DNA of 42,124 nucleotides, taken from Bdellovibrio sp. Its GTDB lineage: Bacteria; Myxococcota; SpSt-1050. The position numbers were made by a program, and so were the translations under genes. The stretch's first letter is position 1. Each line of letters opens with the position of its first letter. This document shows, piece by piece, positions 1 through 7,726 of the stretch. The stretch spans positions 1 through 42,124 of the forward strand of contig DYEF01000099.1 of assembly GCA_020725805.1 (NCBI GenBank). The letters are read 5' to 3'. The notes under the pieces were generated by a model that saw only the letters and a program-made list of their open reading frames with translations, ran no database searches and was not told the DNA's origin.

Positions 1-120
1 CTTGGGGACGGATTATCTGAAGTACTTAAAATCATTATGAAAAGGATAAAGCAGATGCTTAGTAAAGAGAAAAAAGTGAATAAAAACCAGCTAAGATTTA
101 GTTTTACGGAGGATTTATGA
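1..120 (+). CDS. C-terminal end of an unidentified gene
   Basis: Frame 1 is open from the window edge to a TGA at 118-120, giving 39 residues that end in RFSFTEDL. The stretch is rich in Lys and Ile with a basic helix-like segment (KIIMKRIKQML), which looks like the tail of a real protein that begins outside the window. A basic tail followed by a gene-poor, repeat-bearing stretch would suit an insertion-sequence transposase, but nothing diagnostic is visible, so no function is assigned. Confidence 0.35.
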   Translation, partial: LGDGLSEVLKIIMKRIKQMLSKEKKVNKNQLRFSFTEDL

Positions 121-319
121 AAAATTTTGGGGTATTTCCAGTGAAAATAATACTTCTGTTGAAAGTTATGAAAATACAGGTATATTTTGTTGATATAATG
201 TTAACAGACATAAGGAGATAAGAGGCCCTGAAAGTAAGCTTGTTTTTAAAGTAATAAAACAGATAATTCAAATGTATTTGGATTCCAAAAAAACAGCAAA
301 ATTTAGGGGTATCTTCAGT
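121..319. repeat. 22-bp imperfect direct repeat
   Basis: Bases 121-142 and 298-319 match at 19 of 22 positions (AAAATTT, one difference, GGGGTAT, then T/C, T, C/T and CAGT). The first copy starts directly after the TGA of the partial gene; the second lies just upstream of the promoter-like box of the lipoprotein gene. The 155 bases between hold no convincing gene. The arrangement could be a decayed insertion footprint or duplicated protein-binding sites. Confidence 0.5.
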
Positions 320-336
320 TCGCAATATATAATCCC

Positions 337-365
337 TTGACATACAATTTCATAAATAATATATG
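337..365 (+). promoter_or_regulatory. Candidate sigma70-type promoter
   Basis: A perfect TTGACA lies at 337-342. Seventeen bases later comes TATATG (360-365), which overlaps the first possible start codon of the lipoprotein gene. If this is the promoter, transcription would begin near 372, where a second in-frame ATG sits, implying a leaderless or very short-leader message. A TAATAT at 357-362 is an alternative -10 but is spaced too closely. Confidence 0.35.
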
Positions 366-1835
366 GTCAGTATGGGTTTAATTTTATACTTGAAAAAGGG
401 CAGGTATCTGCTGCTTTTTGCTTCTGTTTTACTGTTTTGTTGTTCTGAGGATAAGGGCGGGGGGGTTAAAAGTTCCGACGCTTATTATGATACAGAATTT
501 TATACCGATGCGATTTCGGGGGACGGTACTTCTGCAGATATTTCTTCTGGTGATTTACAGGACCTCTCAGATTTATATATAGTTGACAGCGATTTATATC
601 CGGACGGCGGTTTTGAATTTATAACCGGCACTGCTTACTATGAGCCTGTTGAGACAGAGATCCCTCCAAAGGGTGTATGGTTTAAGGACCTGAATTTCAG
701 GACTGCTGTTGCCCGTATAACAGATAAAAAGAAAGACGGGTATTCTGGTACAGGTATCCAGAACGAGTATTCAAGGTCGGACCCCGAAAATGCCGATGGC
801 AGTCGTCTTATTCTGCGAGGTAATGATGGCGAATGGTATCTTTACAGCACTCAAGACTTTTCGCTTATTCGTAAACTTGAAGGAATAAACGGAGGTGGAC
901 AGGAACCAGAACCGAGGTGGGATAATTTGGATCCGGATATTTTCTATTATTTCTATGGCAGTGAACTCAGAAGTTATAATATTTCACACAGTAAATCCGA
1001 GACTTTGCACGATTTCAGAAAGGAGAATCTTAAGGTATCTCTTATTTCAACAGGTACAGAGGGAGATGCCTCTTATGACAGAAGATACTGGTGTCTGATG
1101 CTCCTGAATGATTCGTATGAGCTTCTGAATGTTGTGGTCTATGACAGGTCTGAAGATAAGGTTTTGGGTCTCTATAACTCTTCCTCTCTGCCGGAAGGAG
1201 TTGGTCTCAACTGGACGAGTATGGATATTTCAGGAGAGAGCTGCCTCTTCGGATACGAGGATATCGGGGCGGGATATACACCGCCTGTCGGAGTATTTGA
1301 AAGGAATCTGACCATGAGGCTCTCGTTGCCGGACGGGGCTAACGGGCATATGGATGTTGCTATCGATGAGAATGGCAGAGACGTGATGATATATCAGAAT
1401 AACAGTACAGATTGGATTGCAATGGCAGATCTGAAATCAGGAGCAGAGACAAACCTTATTGAGATTCCTTTCGGGATTAATGCAGATATCGGACTCCACT
1501 TTTCGGGCAACAATTACGAATCAAAAGGGTGGGTTCTGGTCTCGACCTACGGCTCGAGGAACACCCCGTCAGGCAGCAGACATTCCTGGATGGATAATCA
1601 GCTCTTTTTGGTTCAGTTAAGGCAGAATCCGCTGATTCTAAGAATCGCCCATACTCATTCCTATACATCTCTCAACTATGAGGGTGAAAAGAATTATTTT
1701 GCAGAGTGTTTTGCCTCTATAAGCAGAAGCAGTGCTAATATATACTTTGGTTCGAACTGGAACAATTATTCCTTTGAATATTCGGATGCCTATGTGGTAA
1801 GGCTCCCTCCTAAATGGTGGCTTTTCTATAAATAG
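363..1835 (+). CDS. Secreted beta-propeller lipoprotein
   Basis: The 490 residues begin with a basic then hydrophobic signal (residues about 11-27) ending in Cys-Cys at 26-27, a probable though imperfect lipobox. Residues about 35-85 form an Asp/Ser/Tyr-rich low-complexity tether. The rest repeats short beta-strand units with features of TolB/WD40-like or oligogalacturonate-lyase-like propellers: EYSRSDPENADGSRL, EPEPRWDNLDPD, and a closing SISRSSANIYFGSNW...VVRLPPKWW segment. It is probably an outer-membrane or surface protein, possibly carbohydrate-related. The Asp-rich tether recalls the tail of the heparinase-like protein at 21539. Start 363 is the longest frame; the ATG at 372 is equally possible because neither has a clear ribosome site. 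The next gene is convergent, so it is probably monocistronic. Enzyme activity cannot be assigned. Confidence 0.75.
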   Translation: MVSMGLILYLKKGRYLLLFASVLLFCCSEDKGGGVKSSDAYYDTEFYTDAISGDGTSADISSGDLQDLSDLYIVDSDLYPDGGFEFITGTAYYEPVETEIPPKGVWFKDLNFRTAVARITDKKKDGYSGTGIQNEYSRSDPENADGSRLILRGNDGEWYLYSTQDFSLIRKLEGINGGGQEPEPRWDNLDPDIFYYFYGSELRSYNISHSKSETLHDFRKENLKVSLISTGTEGDASYDRRYWCLMLLNDSYELLNVVVYDRSEDKVLGLYNSSSLPEGVGLNWTSMDISGESCLFGYEDIGAGYTPPVGVFERNLTMRLSLPDGANGHMDVAIDENGRDVMIYQNNSTDWIAMADLKSGAETNLIEIPFGINADIGLHFSGNNYESKGWVLVSTYGSRNTPSGSRHSWMDNQLFLVQLRQNPLILRIAHTHSYTSLNYEGEKNYFAECFASISRSSANIYFGSNWNNYSFEYSDAYVVRLPPKWWLFYK

Positions 1836-1865
1836 ATTCCTTATATTTTCATAGCCGGATTTTTT

Positions 1866-1883
1866 AAACCTTTGAAGAGGTTT
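1866..1883. terminator. Weak convergent terminator candidate
   Basis: AAACCT (1866-1871), a 6-base loop and AGGTTT (1878-1883) form a short hairpin between the convergent lipoprotein and TPR genes. The following U tract is poor, so this is weak. Confidence 0.2.
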
Positions 1884-1891
1884 TGCAGTAA

Positions 1892-2593
1892 TTACTTCAA
1901 CGGTCTCATAATTTTCTTCTTTTCCGGATTGAGGGTCTGCAGTCTTTTTAAGACCTCTTTTGCCTTATCTTTATTTCCTGTCAGGTCATATAATTCGAGC
2001 AGCCTTCTCAGGTACAGCTCATTTAACGGGTGATTCCTGACGAGCCAGAGCAGTTCCTTCTCTGCCCTGCCATAACTCTTGTTCTGAACGAGAAGATTGA
2101 TTATTTTCAGAACCAGAGCACTGTTTCTCTTGTCGGCCGGAACGGAATCGTAATATGAGATTGCCGATTTAAAATCGTTTTTCTCTGCATACAGCATACA
2201 GGCCCGTATCAGCACATCAGTGTAATCAGGCTTGAGTGAGATAGCTTTGTCGTATGACTTTAGTGCCTCGTCAGTATTCTTGTGTTCCAGAAAAAGCCCC
2301 CTGTAAAAGTAAAATCTCGGGTTATCTACAAGCAGTTTCTGCGCCTTTTCGAGATTTTTTTCGATTTCATCGTCAGGGCACTCGAGATAGATGCAGTTGG
2401 CGGCATATTCGAGATAAAAGAGCCCCCATTCAGGATATTTGTCTGTCAGAGTCTTCAGAACAGCGGATGCATCTGACCTCCTGCCGGTCTCGATAAGCGA
2501 GATTGCCTTGATATACTCTGGAGGCAGCTCCGATGCAGAGAGTATTCCACCCGCAAGCAGTAAGGAAATAATGCAAAGATACTTTGTTTTCAC
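1892..2593 (-). CDS. Periplasmic TPR-repeat protein
   Basis: This 233-residue protein has an N-terminal signal peptide (MKTKYLCIISLLLAGGILSASE) and a body of tandem TPR-like helical hairpins from about residue 25 to 225, including FYFYRGLFLEHKNTDEALKSY followed by a typical SLKPDYTD turn. TPR arrays mediate protein-protein contact, and the signal peptide places this one in the periplasm or envelope. The start codon is GTG (2593-2591), chosen because it gives a complete signal peptide and lies only 7 bases after the ilvE stop; no good ribosome site is seen, so it is probably coupled to ilvE. No specific partner can be named. Confidence 0.75.
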   Translation of the reverse strand: MKTKYLCIISLLLAGGILSASELPPEYIKAISLIETGRRSDASAVLKTLTDKYPEWGLFYLEYAANCIYLECPDDEIEKNLEKAQKLLVDNPRFYFYRGLFLEHKNTDEALKSYDKAISLKPDYTDVLIRACMLYAEKNDFKSAISYYDSVPADKRNSALVLKIINLLVQNKSYGRAEKELLWLVRNHPLNELYLRRLLELYDLTGNKDKAKEVLKRLQTLNPEKKKIMRPLK

Positions 2594-2600
2594 AGAAGAT

Positions 2601-3695
2601 TTATATTACCTGTTCAACCCACTCATATGGATCCGGTTTCATTCCGTATTGCAGGTCCTGAATATAATCGAACAGTTTCTTCGAAAGTTCACCGACCTTG
2701 CCGTCCGCAATCGAATAATTCTTTCCTCTGTAATACAGCTCTCCGACCGGTGAGATTATGGCCGCAGTCCCTGTACCGAATATCTCTTTGACCTCGCCTT
2801 TTTCAATATGATGAATCAGTTCGTCGATCGAGAGGAGTCTTTCCGACACCTTGTATCCCCAGTCACGGGCAATTCTTATTACGGAATCTCTGGTAATACC
2901 GGGGAGTATCGAACCCGTAAGCGGTGAGGTTATTATCTCGTCGTTTATATAAAAGAAGATATTCATTGTCCCGACTTCCTCGACGTACTTCATATTTATT
3001 GCATCCAGCCAGAGTACCTGTGTGAAACCGAGCTGCTTTGCCTCCTCTGCTGCATAGAGGCTGTGGGCATAATTAGCTGCTGTCTTGGCCTCTCCGAGAC
3101 CTCCTCTCACTGCCCTCACATATTTGTCTGCCACATATATCTTCACAGGGTTGAAGCCCTCCGGGTAATATGCGCCTACCGGACCGACGATTATAAAGAA
3201 GAGATATGTGCTCGAAGGTCTTACACCGAGAGCAGGTTCGGTGGCTATCATAGTAGGTCTTATATACAGGGCTCTTCCTGTCCCGTAGGGAATCCAGTCC
3301 TTATCGATCTTGATAAGTTCCTTCAGTCCCTTCACGGCGGAGTCAATGTCAACCCGCGGCATACATAGTCTCTTTGCAGACCTGTTGAATCTCTCGAAAT
3401 TATTTCTCGCCCTGAAGAGGAAGATGTGGTCGTCCTTTCCCCGATATGCCTTGAGTCCCTCGAATATCGCCTGCCCGTAATGAAATACCATAGCGGCCGG
3501 GTCCATCGGGAGGTCTGAATACGGTATTATCCTTGCGTTATTCCACCCGTGGTCTTTAGTGTAGTCCATCAGAAACATATGGTCTGAGAAGTATTTGCCG
3601 AAACCCAGTTCGTCCTTTTCGTTTTCTGCGTATTTGAGTTTTGGTTTTGGTTTCAACTGATTTTCCGGCCTTTTTTCAATTTTAATATTAATCAT
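2601..3695 (-). CDS. ilvE: Branched-chain amino acid aminotransferase
   Basis: This 364-residue class IV PLP enzyme interconverts Leu, Ile or Val and their 2-oxoacids with 2-oxoglutarate/glutamate in the cytoplasm. Diagnostic segments are FHYGQAIFEGLKAYRG (residues about 71-86), RPTMIATEPALGVRP (146-160), the PLP-lysine region GGLGEAKTAANYA with Lys204, and GTGTAAIISPVG near the C-terminus. Length and motifs fit the large (BCAT/IlvK-like) subgroup. The open frame extends to 3719, but AGGAGG (minus strand, 3703-3708) sits 7 bases before the ATG at 3695, and the promoter at 3725-3753 predicts a transcript start near 3718, so 3695 is the start. It is followed by the TPR gene. Next to glutamate dehydrogenase it fits amino acid catabolism by transamination; a biosynthetic role is also possible. 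Confidence 0.95.
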   Translation of the reverse strand: MINIKIEKRPENQLKPKPKLKYAENEKDELGFGKYFSDHMFLMDYTKDHGWNNARIIPYSDLPMDPAAMVFHYGQAIFEGLKAYRGKDDHIFLFRARNNFERFNRSAKRLCMPRVDIDSAVKGLKELIKIDKDWIPYGTGRALYIRPTMIATEPALGVRPSSTYLFFIIVGPVGAYYPEGFNPVKIYVADKYVRAVRGGLGEAKTAANYAHSLYAAEEAKQLGFTQVLWLDAINMKYVEEVGTMNIFFYINDEIITSPLTGSILPGITRDSVIRIARDWGYKVSERLLSIDELIHHIEKGEVKEIFGTGTAAIISPVGELYYRGKNYSIADGKVGELSKKLFDYIQDLQYGMKPDPYEWVEQVI

Positions 3696-3724
3696 TGACA
3701 GTCCTCCTGAGGTTGACACTCAAT

Positions 3725-3753
3725 AATTAAGTCCAAATAAAAATCCCTGTCAA
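3725..3753 (-). promoter_or_regulatory. ilvE promoter
   Basis: On the minus strand TTGACA (3753-3748), a 17-base spacer and TTAATT (3730-3725) form a good -35/-10 pair. The predicted transcript start near 3718 gives a short leader of about 23 bases that carries AGGAGG. Confidence 0.65.
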
Positions 3754-3876
3754 ATAAAAAAACCTCTTTTCCGTAACTTTTTGGTTAAATCCTTTTTTGA
3801 TTGACAGAGTAAAAACTTGGTAGTAGCAGATTTAATCGCTGTGGGTTTTATTGAAATTTTCTTAACAAACTTGTGT

Positions 3877-3928
3877 TGTCAGCGGTGGCTGTCAGGCCGT
3901 CTGACTAATTAATTTCTGACAGAGGAGG
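3877..3928 (+). promoter_or_regulatory. Structured gdhA leader covering the ribosome site
   Basis: TGTCAG (3877-3882), CTGTCAG (3889-3895), CTGAC (3901-3905) and CTGACAG (3916-3922) can pair in exclusive ways. A local hairpin joins 3891-3895 to 3901-3905; a longer one joins 3889-3895 (or 3877-3882) to 3916-3922, ending beside the GAGGAGG ribosome site (3922-3928). This could act as a translational switch. A TTGACA at 3801-3806 may be the -35 box, but no good -10 follows it. No known riboswitch class was recognised. Confidence 0.4.
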
Positions 3929-3936
3929 ATTGAATT

Positions 3937-5292
3937 ATGTCCGTAATCAGTGATGTAATTGCAAAGGTAAAAGAGAAGGATTCATCACAGCCCGAATTTA
4001 TTCAGGCTGTAACAGAGGTAATGACCACACTGGAGCCTACCGTAGAGAAGCATCCTGAATTTGTAAAAGCCAATATTTATGAAAGAATTGTCGAGCCCGA
4101 CAGGGCAATCATCTTCAGGGTCCCATGGGAGGACGACAAGGGTGTAGTACACGTAAACAGGGGTTTCAGGGTTCAGTTCAATAATGCCATTGGTCCGTAC
4201 AAGGGCGGTCTGAGATTCCATCCGTCAGTAAATCTCGGTGTTATCAAATTCCTGGGATTCGAGCAGATCTTCAAGAATTCACTCACCACGCTCCCGATGG
4301 GCGGCGGCAAGGGCGGTTCCGATTTTGACCCGAAGGGAAAGTCCGACAGGGAAGTTATGAGATTCTGCTATGCATTTATGAGAGAACTCTTCAGACATAT
4401 CGGTGCGGATGTCGATGTCCCCGCAGGAGATATCGGTGTCGGCGGAAGAGAGATCGGTTTTATGTACGGTTACTACAAGAAGATCAGAAACGAACATACG
4501 GGAGTTCTGACAGGAAAAGGACTTGAGTACGGCGGCTCACTCATCAGGCCGGAGGCGACAGGTTACGGGACGGTCTATTTTGCAGCAGAGATGCTTGCAA
4601 CCCGCAATCTGGATTTCAAGGGTAAGAGGGTGATAGTATCAGGTTCGGGAAATGTCTCCCAGTATGCGGTTGAAAAAGTCAATCACCTTGGCGGGAAGGC
4701 AATTACACTCTCTGATTCAAACGGTACCATTGTTGATGAAGAAGGTATTGATGCAAAGAAACTCGCCTATGTAATGGAACTCAAGAATGTAAAGAGAGGC
4801 AGAATTAAGGAATATGCTGACAAATACAAAGTTCCTTACTATGAGGGGCTTTCCGTATGGCAGGTTATCAAAGAGAAAGGTCTCAAGCACGATATAGCGC
4901 TCCCCTGTGCAACACAGAACGAAATCAATAAGGAGCTTGCAGAGGCGATGGTAAAGAACGGCTGTATGTGCGTATCAGAAGGGGCCAATATGCCGTCTGA
5001 TCTGGATGCAATAAAGGTCTATCAGAGCAATAATGTCCTTTATGGTCCCGCAAAGGCAGCAAATGCCGGCGGCGTCGCCACTTCAGGTCTGGAGATGAGC
5101 CAGAACAGTCTCAGACTCAGCTGGACAAGAGAAGAGGTTGACCAGAGACTCCACAACATTATGAAGAATATTCACAAGTCCTGTCTTGATGCCGCAGAGG
5201 CATACGGTAAGAAGGGAGATTACCTGACAGGAGCAAATATTGCCGGCTTCATCAAAGTAGCAAAGGCAATGCTTGCCTACGGAATAGTTTAA
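3937..5292 (+). CDS. gdhA: NADP-type glutamate dehydrogenase
   Basis: This 451-residue enzyme is the right length for the hexameric bacterial NADP-dependent family and converts glutamate to 2-oxoglutarate and ammonium (or the reverse) in the cytoplasm. Visible features are the substrate-binding KGGLRFHPSVN segment (Lys89), PMGGGKGGSDFDPKGKSD (Lys125 and Lys133), the acidic pocket GADVDVPAGDIGVGGREIGFMYG, and the coenzyme fold VIVSGSGNVSQYAVEK around residue 230 followed by TLSDSNG, the pattern of NADP-type members. ATG 3937 follows GAGGAGG by 8 bases. It stands alone, with a structured leader upstream and a strong terminator downstream. Beside an NADPH-linked transhydrogenase operon it fits either ammonia assimilation or deamination with NADPH re-oxidised by that complex. 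Confidence 0.96.
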   Translation: MSVISDVIAKVKEKDSSQPEFIQAVTEVMTTLEPTVEKHPEFVKANIYERIVEPDRAIIFRVPWEDDKGVVHVNRGFRVQFNNAIGPYKGGLRFHPSVNLGVIKFLGFEQIFKNSLTTLPMGGGKGGSDFDPKGKSDREVMRFCYAFMRELFRHIGADVDVPAGDIGVGGREIGFMYGYYKKIRNEHTGVLTGKGLEYGGSLIRPEATGYGTVYFAAEMLATRNLDFKGKRVIVSGSGNVSQYAVEKVNHLGGKAITLSDSNGTIVDEEGIDAKKLAYVMELKNVKRGRIKEYADKYKVPYYEGLSVWQVIKEKGLKHDIALPCATQNEINKELAEAMVKNGCMCVSEGANMPSDLDAIKVYQSNNVLYGPAKAANAGGVATSGLEMSQNSLRLSWTREEVDQRLHNIMKNIHKSCLDAAEAYGKKGDYLTGANIAGFIKVAKAMLAYGIV

Positions 5293-5316
5293 TAAGAAAG
5301 ATTACTTTTTAATATG

Positions 5317-5347
5317 AAAGCCCTGCTTTGTCGCAGGGCTTTTTTTT
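5317..5347 (+). terminator. Intrinsic terminator of gdhA
   Basis: AAAGCCCTGC (5317-5326), a 6-base loop and GCAGGGCTTT (5333-5342) form a perfect 10-bp stem followed by a run of eight T (5340-5347). Confidence 0.92.
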
Positions 5348-5452
5348 GGTAAAAACAGGATATCGGAACAAAAACCAAAATTCCCCGATTATCATTGACA
5401 ATAATATGTTTTTATCATTACTTACTACCGTATTTATCAAGGAGGACTGTGT

Positions 5453-5941
5453 ATGCAGACAATACCAGAAAGTAAATTTTTCGAAAGGGAGACTATAGAG
5501 CATACACTCAATGACCCCTCTCAGGTAATCCCGCTTCTGCAGAAGGTTCAGGAGAAGGAAGGTTACGTCCCTGAGAAGGCGATTGAGGAGATCTCTGAAA
5601 TAACCGGTGTCTCCGTCAGCAATATCTTCTCGGTAATAACCTTTTACAAGCAGTTCAGGCTGCGGCCGCCCGGGAAATATATGATAAGGGTCTGTGATGG
5701 AACGGCCTGTCACGTGAATGATGCAAGAACCCTTCTTGATATCCTCAATGACGAATTAAAACTCGAAGGGACGGATACAACGGAGGACGGTCTCTTTACG
5801 GTAATGCCCGTGGCCTGTCTGGGTTGCTGCTCGCTTGCCCCCGTTATTATGATAAATGAAGATACACACGGCAAACTCACACCTCAGAAACTCAGAAAAA
5901 TAATCAAAGAGTACCAGAAAAAAGGGAAAGAGACAAACTAA
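5453..5941 (+). CDS. NuoE/HydC-like [2Fe-2S] subunit (StnC-like)
   Basis: This 162-residue thioredoxin-fold subunit belongs to the NuoE family and carries one [2Fe-2S] cluster on Cys81, Cys86, Cys122 and Cys126 (C-x4-C ... C-x3-C; an extra Cys is at 125). The N-terminal four-helix part (LLQKVQEKEGYVPEKAI) is typical. It would relay electrons at the flavin subunit encoded next. ATG 5453 follows AAGGAGG by 7 bases, and a TTGACA at 5395-5400 is the likely -35 box, though no good -10 is seen. It is the first gene of a three-gene operon (10- and 11-base gaps). A paralogue lies at 28756. The StnC-like role rests on the third gene, which is an NfnB-NuoG fusion rather than a hydrogenase. Confidence 0.88.
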   Translation: MQTIPESKFFERETIEHTLNDPSQVIPLLQKVQEKEGYVPEKAIEEISEITGVSVSNIFSVITFYKQFRLRPPGKYMIRVCDGTACHVNDARTLLDILNDELKLEGTDTTEDGLFTVMPVACLGCCSLAPVIMINEDTHGKLTPQKLRKIIKEYQKKGKETN

Positions 5942-5951
5942 AGGAGGCAAA

Positions 5952-7715
5952 ATGTATAAGGTAACAGTAGGAATGGCAACCTGTGGAATTTCTGCGGGTG
6001 CCGATAAAGTATATAAATCATTCGAGACATTTCTAAAGGATAATAAAGACATAACACTCGCCACTACAGGTTGTATGGGTATGTGTTATAAAGAACCACT
6101 TGTAGAAATCACAGATGGAAAGACAGTCTATCTCTACGGAGATGTAGATGAGAAGAAGGCCCAAAAGATAGTTGAATCACATCTTAAAAACAATACTCCA
6201 GTTGATGAATTTATCGTTCTTAAAGACTATAAGAGCGGGGCTGAACAACAATTCAACGAACGTCAGTATAAGATTGTTTTGAGAAATTGTGGTCTTATAG
6301 ACCCCGATTCAATAGAGGAATATGAAAAGAGGGATGGCTACAAAGCTATAAGAAAGGTCCTCTCCTCAATGACACCAGACGAAGTTATAGATGTTGTATT
6401 TAAATCTGGCCTTAGAGGCAGAGGCGGCGCAGGATTTCTGACCGGTCAGAAGTGGAAATTTGCAAAATCATCTGTTGCCGATCAGAAATATGTAATATGC
6501 AATGCCGATGAGGGAGACCCCGGGGCTTTTATGGACAGATCGGTTCTGGAGGGCGACCCCCATTCAGTTATCGAAGGGATGATGATATGCGGATATGCAA
6601 TCGGGGCATCCGTGGGATATATATACTGCAGGGCCGAATATCCGCTTGCGGTCAGAAGACTTAAAAAGGCTATCAGACTTCTGGAGGAGAAGGGGTATCT
6701 GGGAGATAACCTCTTCGGTTCAAACTTTTCATTCAGAATAAAACTCAAAGAGGGTGCCGGTGCCTTTGTCTGCGGTGAAGAGACGGCACTTATGCAGTCA
6801 ATCGAAGGTAAGAGAGGAACCCCGAGACCAAGGCCGCCGTATCCTGCGGTAAAAGGGCTCTGGGGAAAACCCACCAATATAAACAATGTCGAGACCTTTG
6901 CCAATGTCCCGTGGATTATACTGAACGGCTGGGAAAAGTTTGCAGCAATGGGTACGGAGAAGAGCAAGGGAACGAAGGTATTTGCAATAGCGGGTAAGGC
7001 CGTCAGGACCGGGCTTGTGGAAGTCCCGATGGGAATCACTATCAGGGATGTGGTTTTCAATGTCTGCGGTGGTATTAAGGACGGGAAGAAATTCAAGGCC
7101 GTTCAGATGGGAGGACCGTCCGGAGGGTGTATCCCCGAATCGCTCGCCGATACGCAGATTGACTACGAGCAGATAACGAAGACAGGTGCGATTATGGGTT
7201 CGGGCGGTCTTGTGGTAATGGACGAGACTACCTGTATGGTCGAAATGGCAAGATTCTTTCTGAACTTTACCCAGCTGGAATCCTGCGGCAAATGCACCTC
7301 CTGCAGAATCGGGACATTGAGAATGCTCGAGATACTTGAGAGAATTGTTGAGGGGAAGGGGAAGGAAGACGATATCGACAGACTTGTCGAAATGGGTGAA
7401 TATATTAAGAAGACCTCTCAGTGCGGTCTCGGTCAGACGGCCCCCAATCCGGTACTTACGACCATAAAGTATTTCAGGGATGAATATGAGGCTCATATCA
7501 GGGAGAAGAGGTGTCCGGCACACTCCTGCGGTGCTCTCGTAAAATTTTCCATCATTCCGGAGAAATGTACAGGTTGTATGATATGTGCAAGACAGTGTCC
7601 GGCAAACTGCATCAGCGGCGAAAAGAAGAAGCCCCACGTAATAGACCAGAGCAAATGCACAAGGTGCGGCAAGTGTTTTACAGTCTGTAATTTTGATGCA
7701 ATCTTAAAGGATTAA
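5952..7715 (+). CDS. NuoF/HydB-like FMN, NAD(H) subunit (StnB-like)
   Basis: This 587-residue flavoprotein would exchange electrons with NAD(H). In order: a thioredoxin-like domain (1-75), the NADH/FMN core (about 100-430) with RGRGGAGF (155-162), [27 protein letters not shown] and GKPTNINNVETF, a [4Fe-4S] site with ESCGKCTSCRIGT, and a C-terminal two-cluster ferredoxin domain (CTGCMICARQCPANC and CTRCGKCFTVC). This layout is that of HydB-type subunits of bifurcating enzymes, not of complex I. The N-terminal domain keeps Cys11, Cys41 and Cys45, but the usual fourth Cys is missing (CGISAGA), so its [2Fe-2S] cluster is doubtful. AAGGAGG precedes the ATG. Its paralogue at 29227 has all four cysteines. 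No membrane segments are seen, so the complex is probably cytoplasmic. Confidence 0.9.
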   Translation: MYKVTVGMATCGISAGADKVYKSFETFLKDNKDITLATTGCMGMCYKEPLVEITDGKTVYLYGDVDEKKAQKIVESHLKNNTPVDEFIVLKDYKSGAEQQFNERQYKIVLRNCGLIDPDSIEEYEKRDGYKAIRKVLSSMTPDEVIDVVFKSGLRGRGGAGFLTGQKWKFAKSSVADQKYVICNADEGDPGAFMDRSVLEGDPHSVIEGMMICGYAIGASVGYIYCRAEYPLAVRRLKKAIRLLEEKGYLGDNLFGSNFSFRIKLKEGAGAFVCGEETALMQSIEGKRGTPRPRPPYPAVKGLWGKPTNINNVETFANVPWIILNGWEKFAAMGTEKSKGTKVFAIAGKAVRTGLVEVPMGITIRDVVFNVCGGIKDGKKFKAVQMGGPSGGCIPESLADTQIDYEQITKTGAIMGSGGLVVMDETTCMVEMARFFLNFTQLESCGKCTSCRIGTLRMLEILERIVEGKGKEDDIDRLVEMGEYIKKTSQCGLGQTAPNPVLTTIKYFRDEYEAHIREKRCPAHSCGALVKFSIIPEKCTGCMICARQCPANCISGEKKKPHVIDQSKCTRCGKCFTVCNFDAILKD

Positions 7716-7726
7716 GGGAGGCAAAT

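Noticed and set aside
3696-3719. Longer N-terminus for IlvE
   Set aside because: The ribosome site and promoter spacing place the start at 3695; the extension lies at or upstream of the predicted transcript start.
3801-3936. Known riboswitch (glutamine or glycine type) before gdhA
   Set aside because: The leader has local inverted repeats, but no conserved core of a known class was recognised.
6482-7637. Long antisense frames inside the NuoF-like gene
   Set aside because: They mirror a strongly conserved coding strand and encode Ser/Pro/Leu-rich sequence with no motif or ribosome site.
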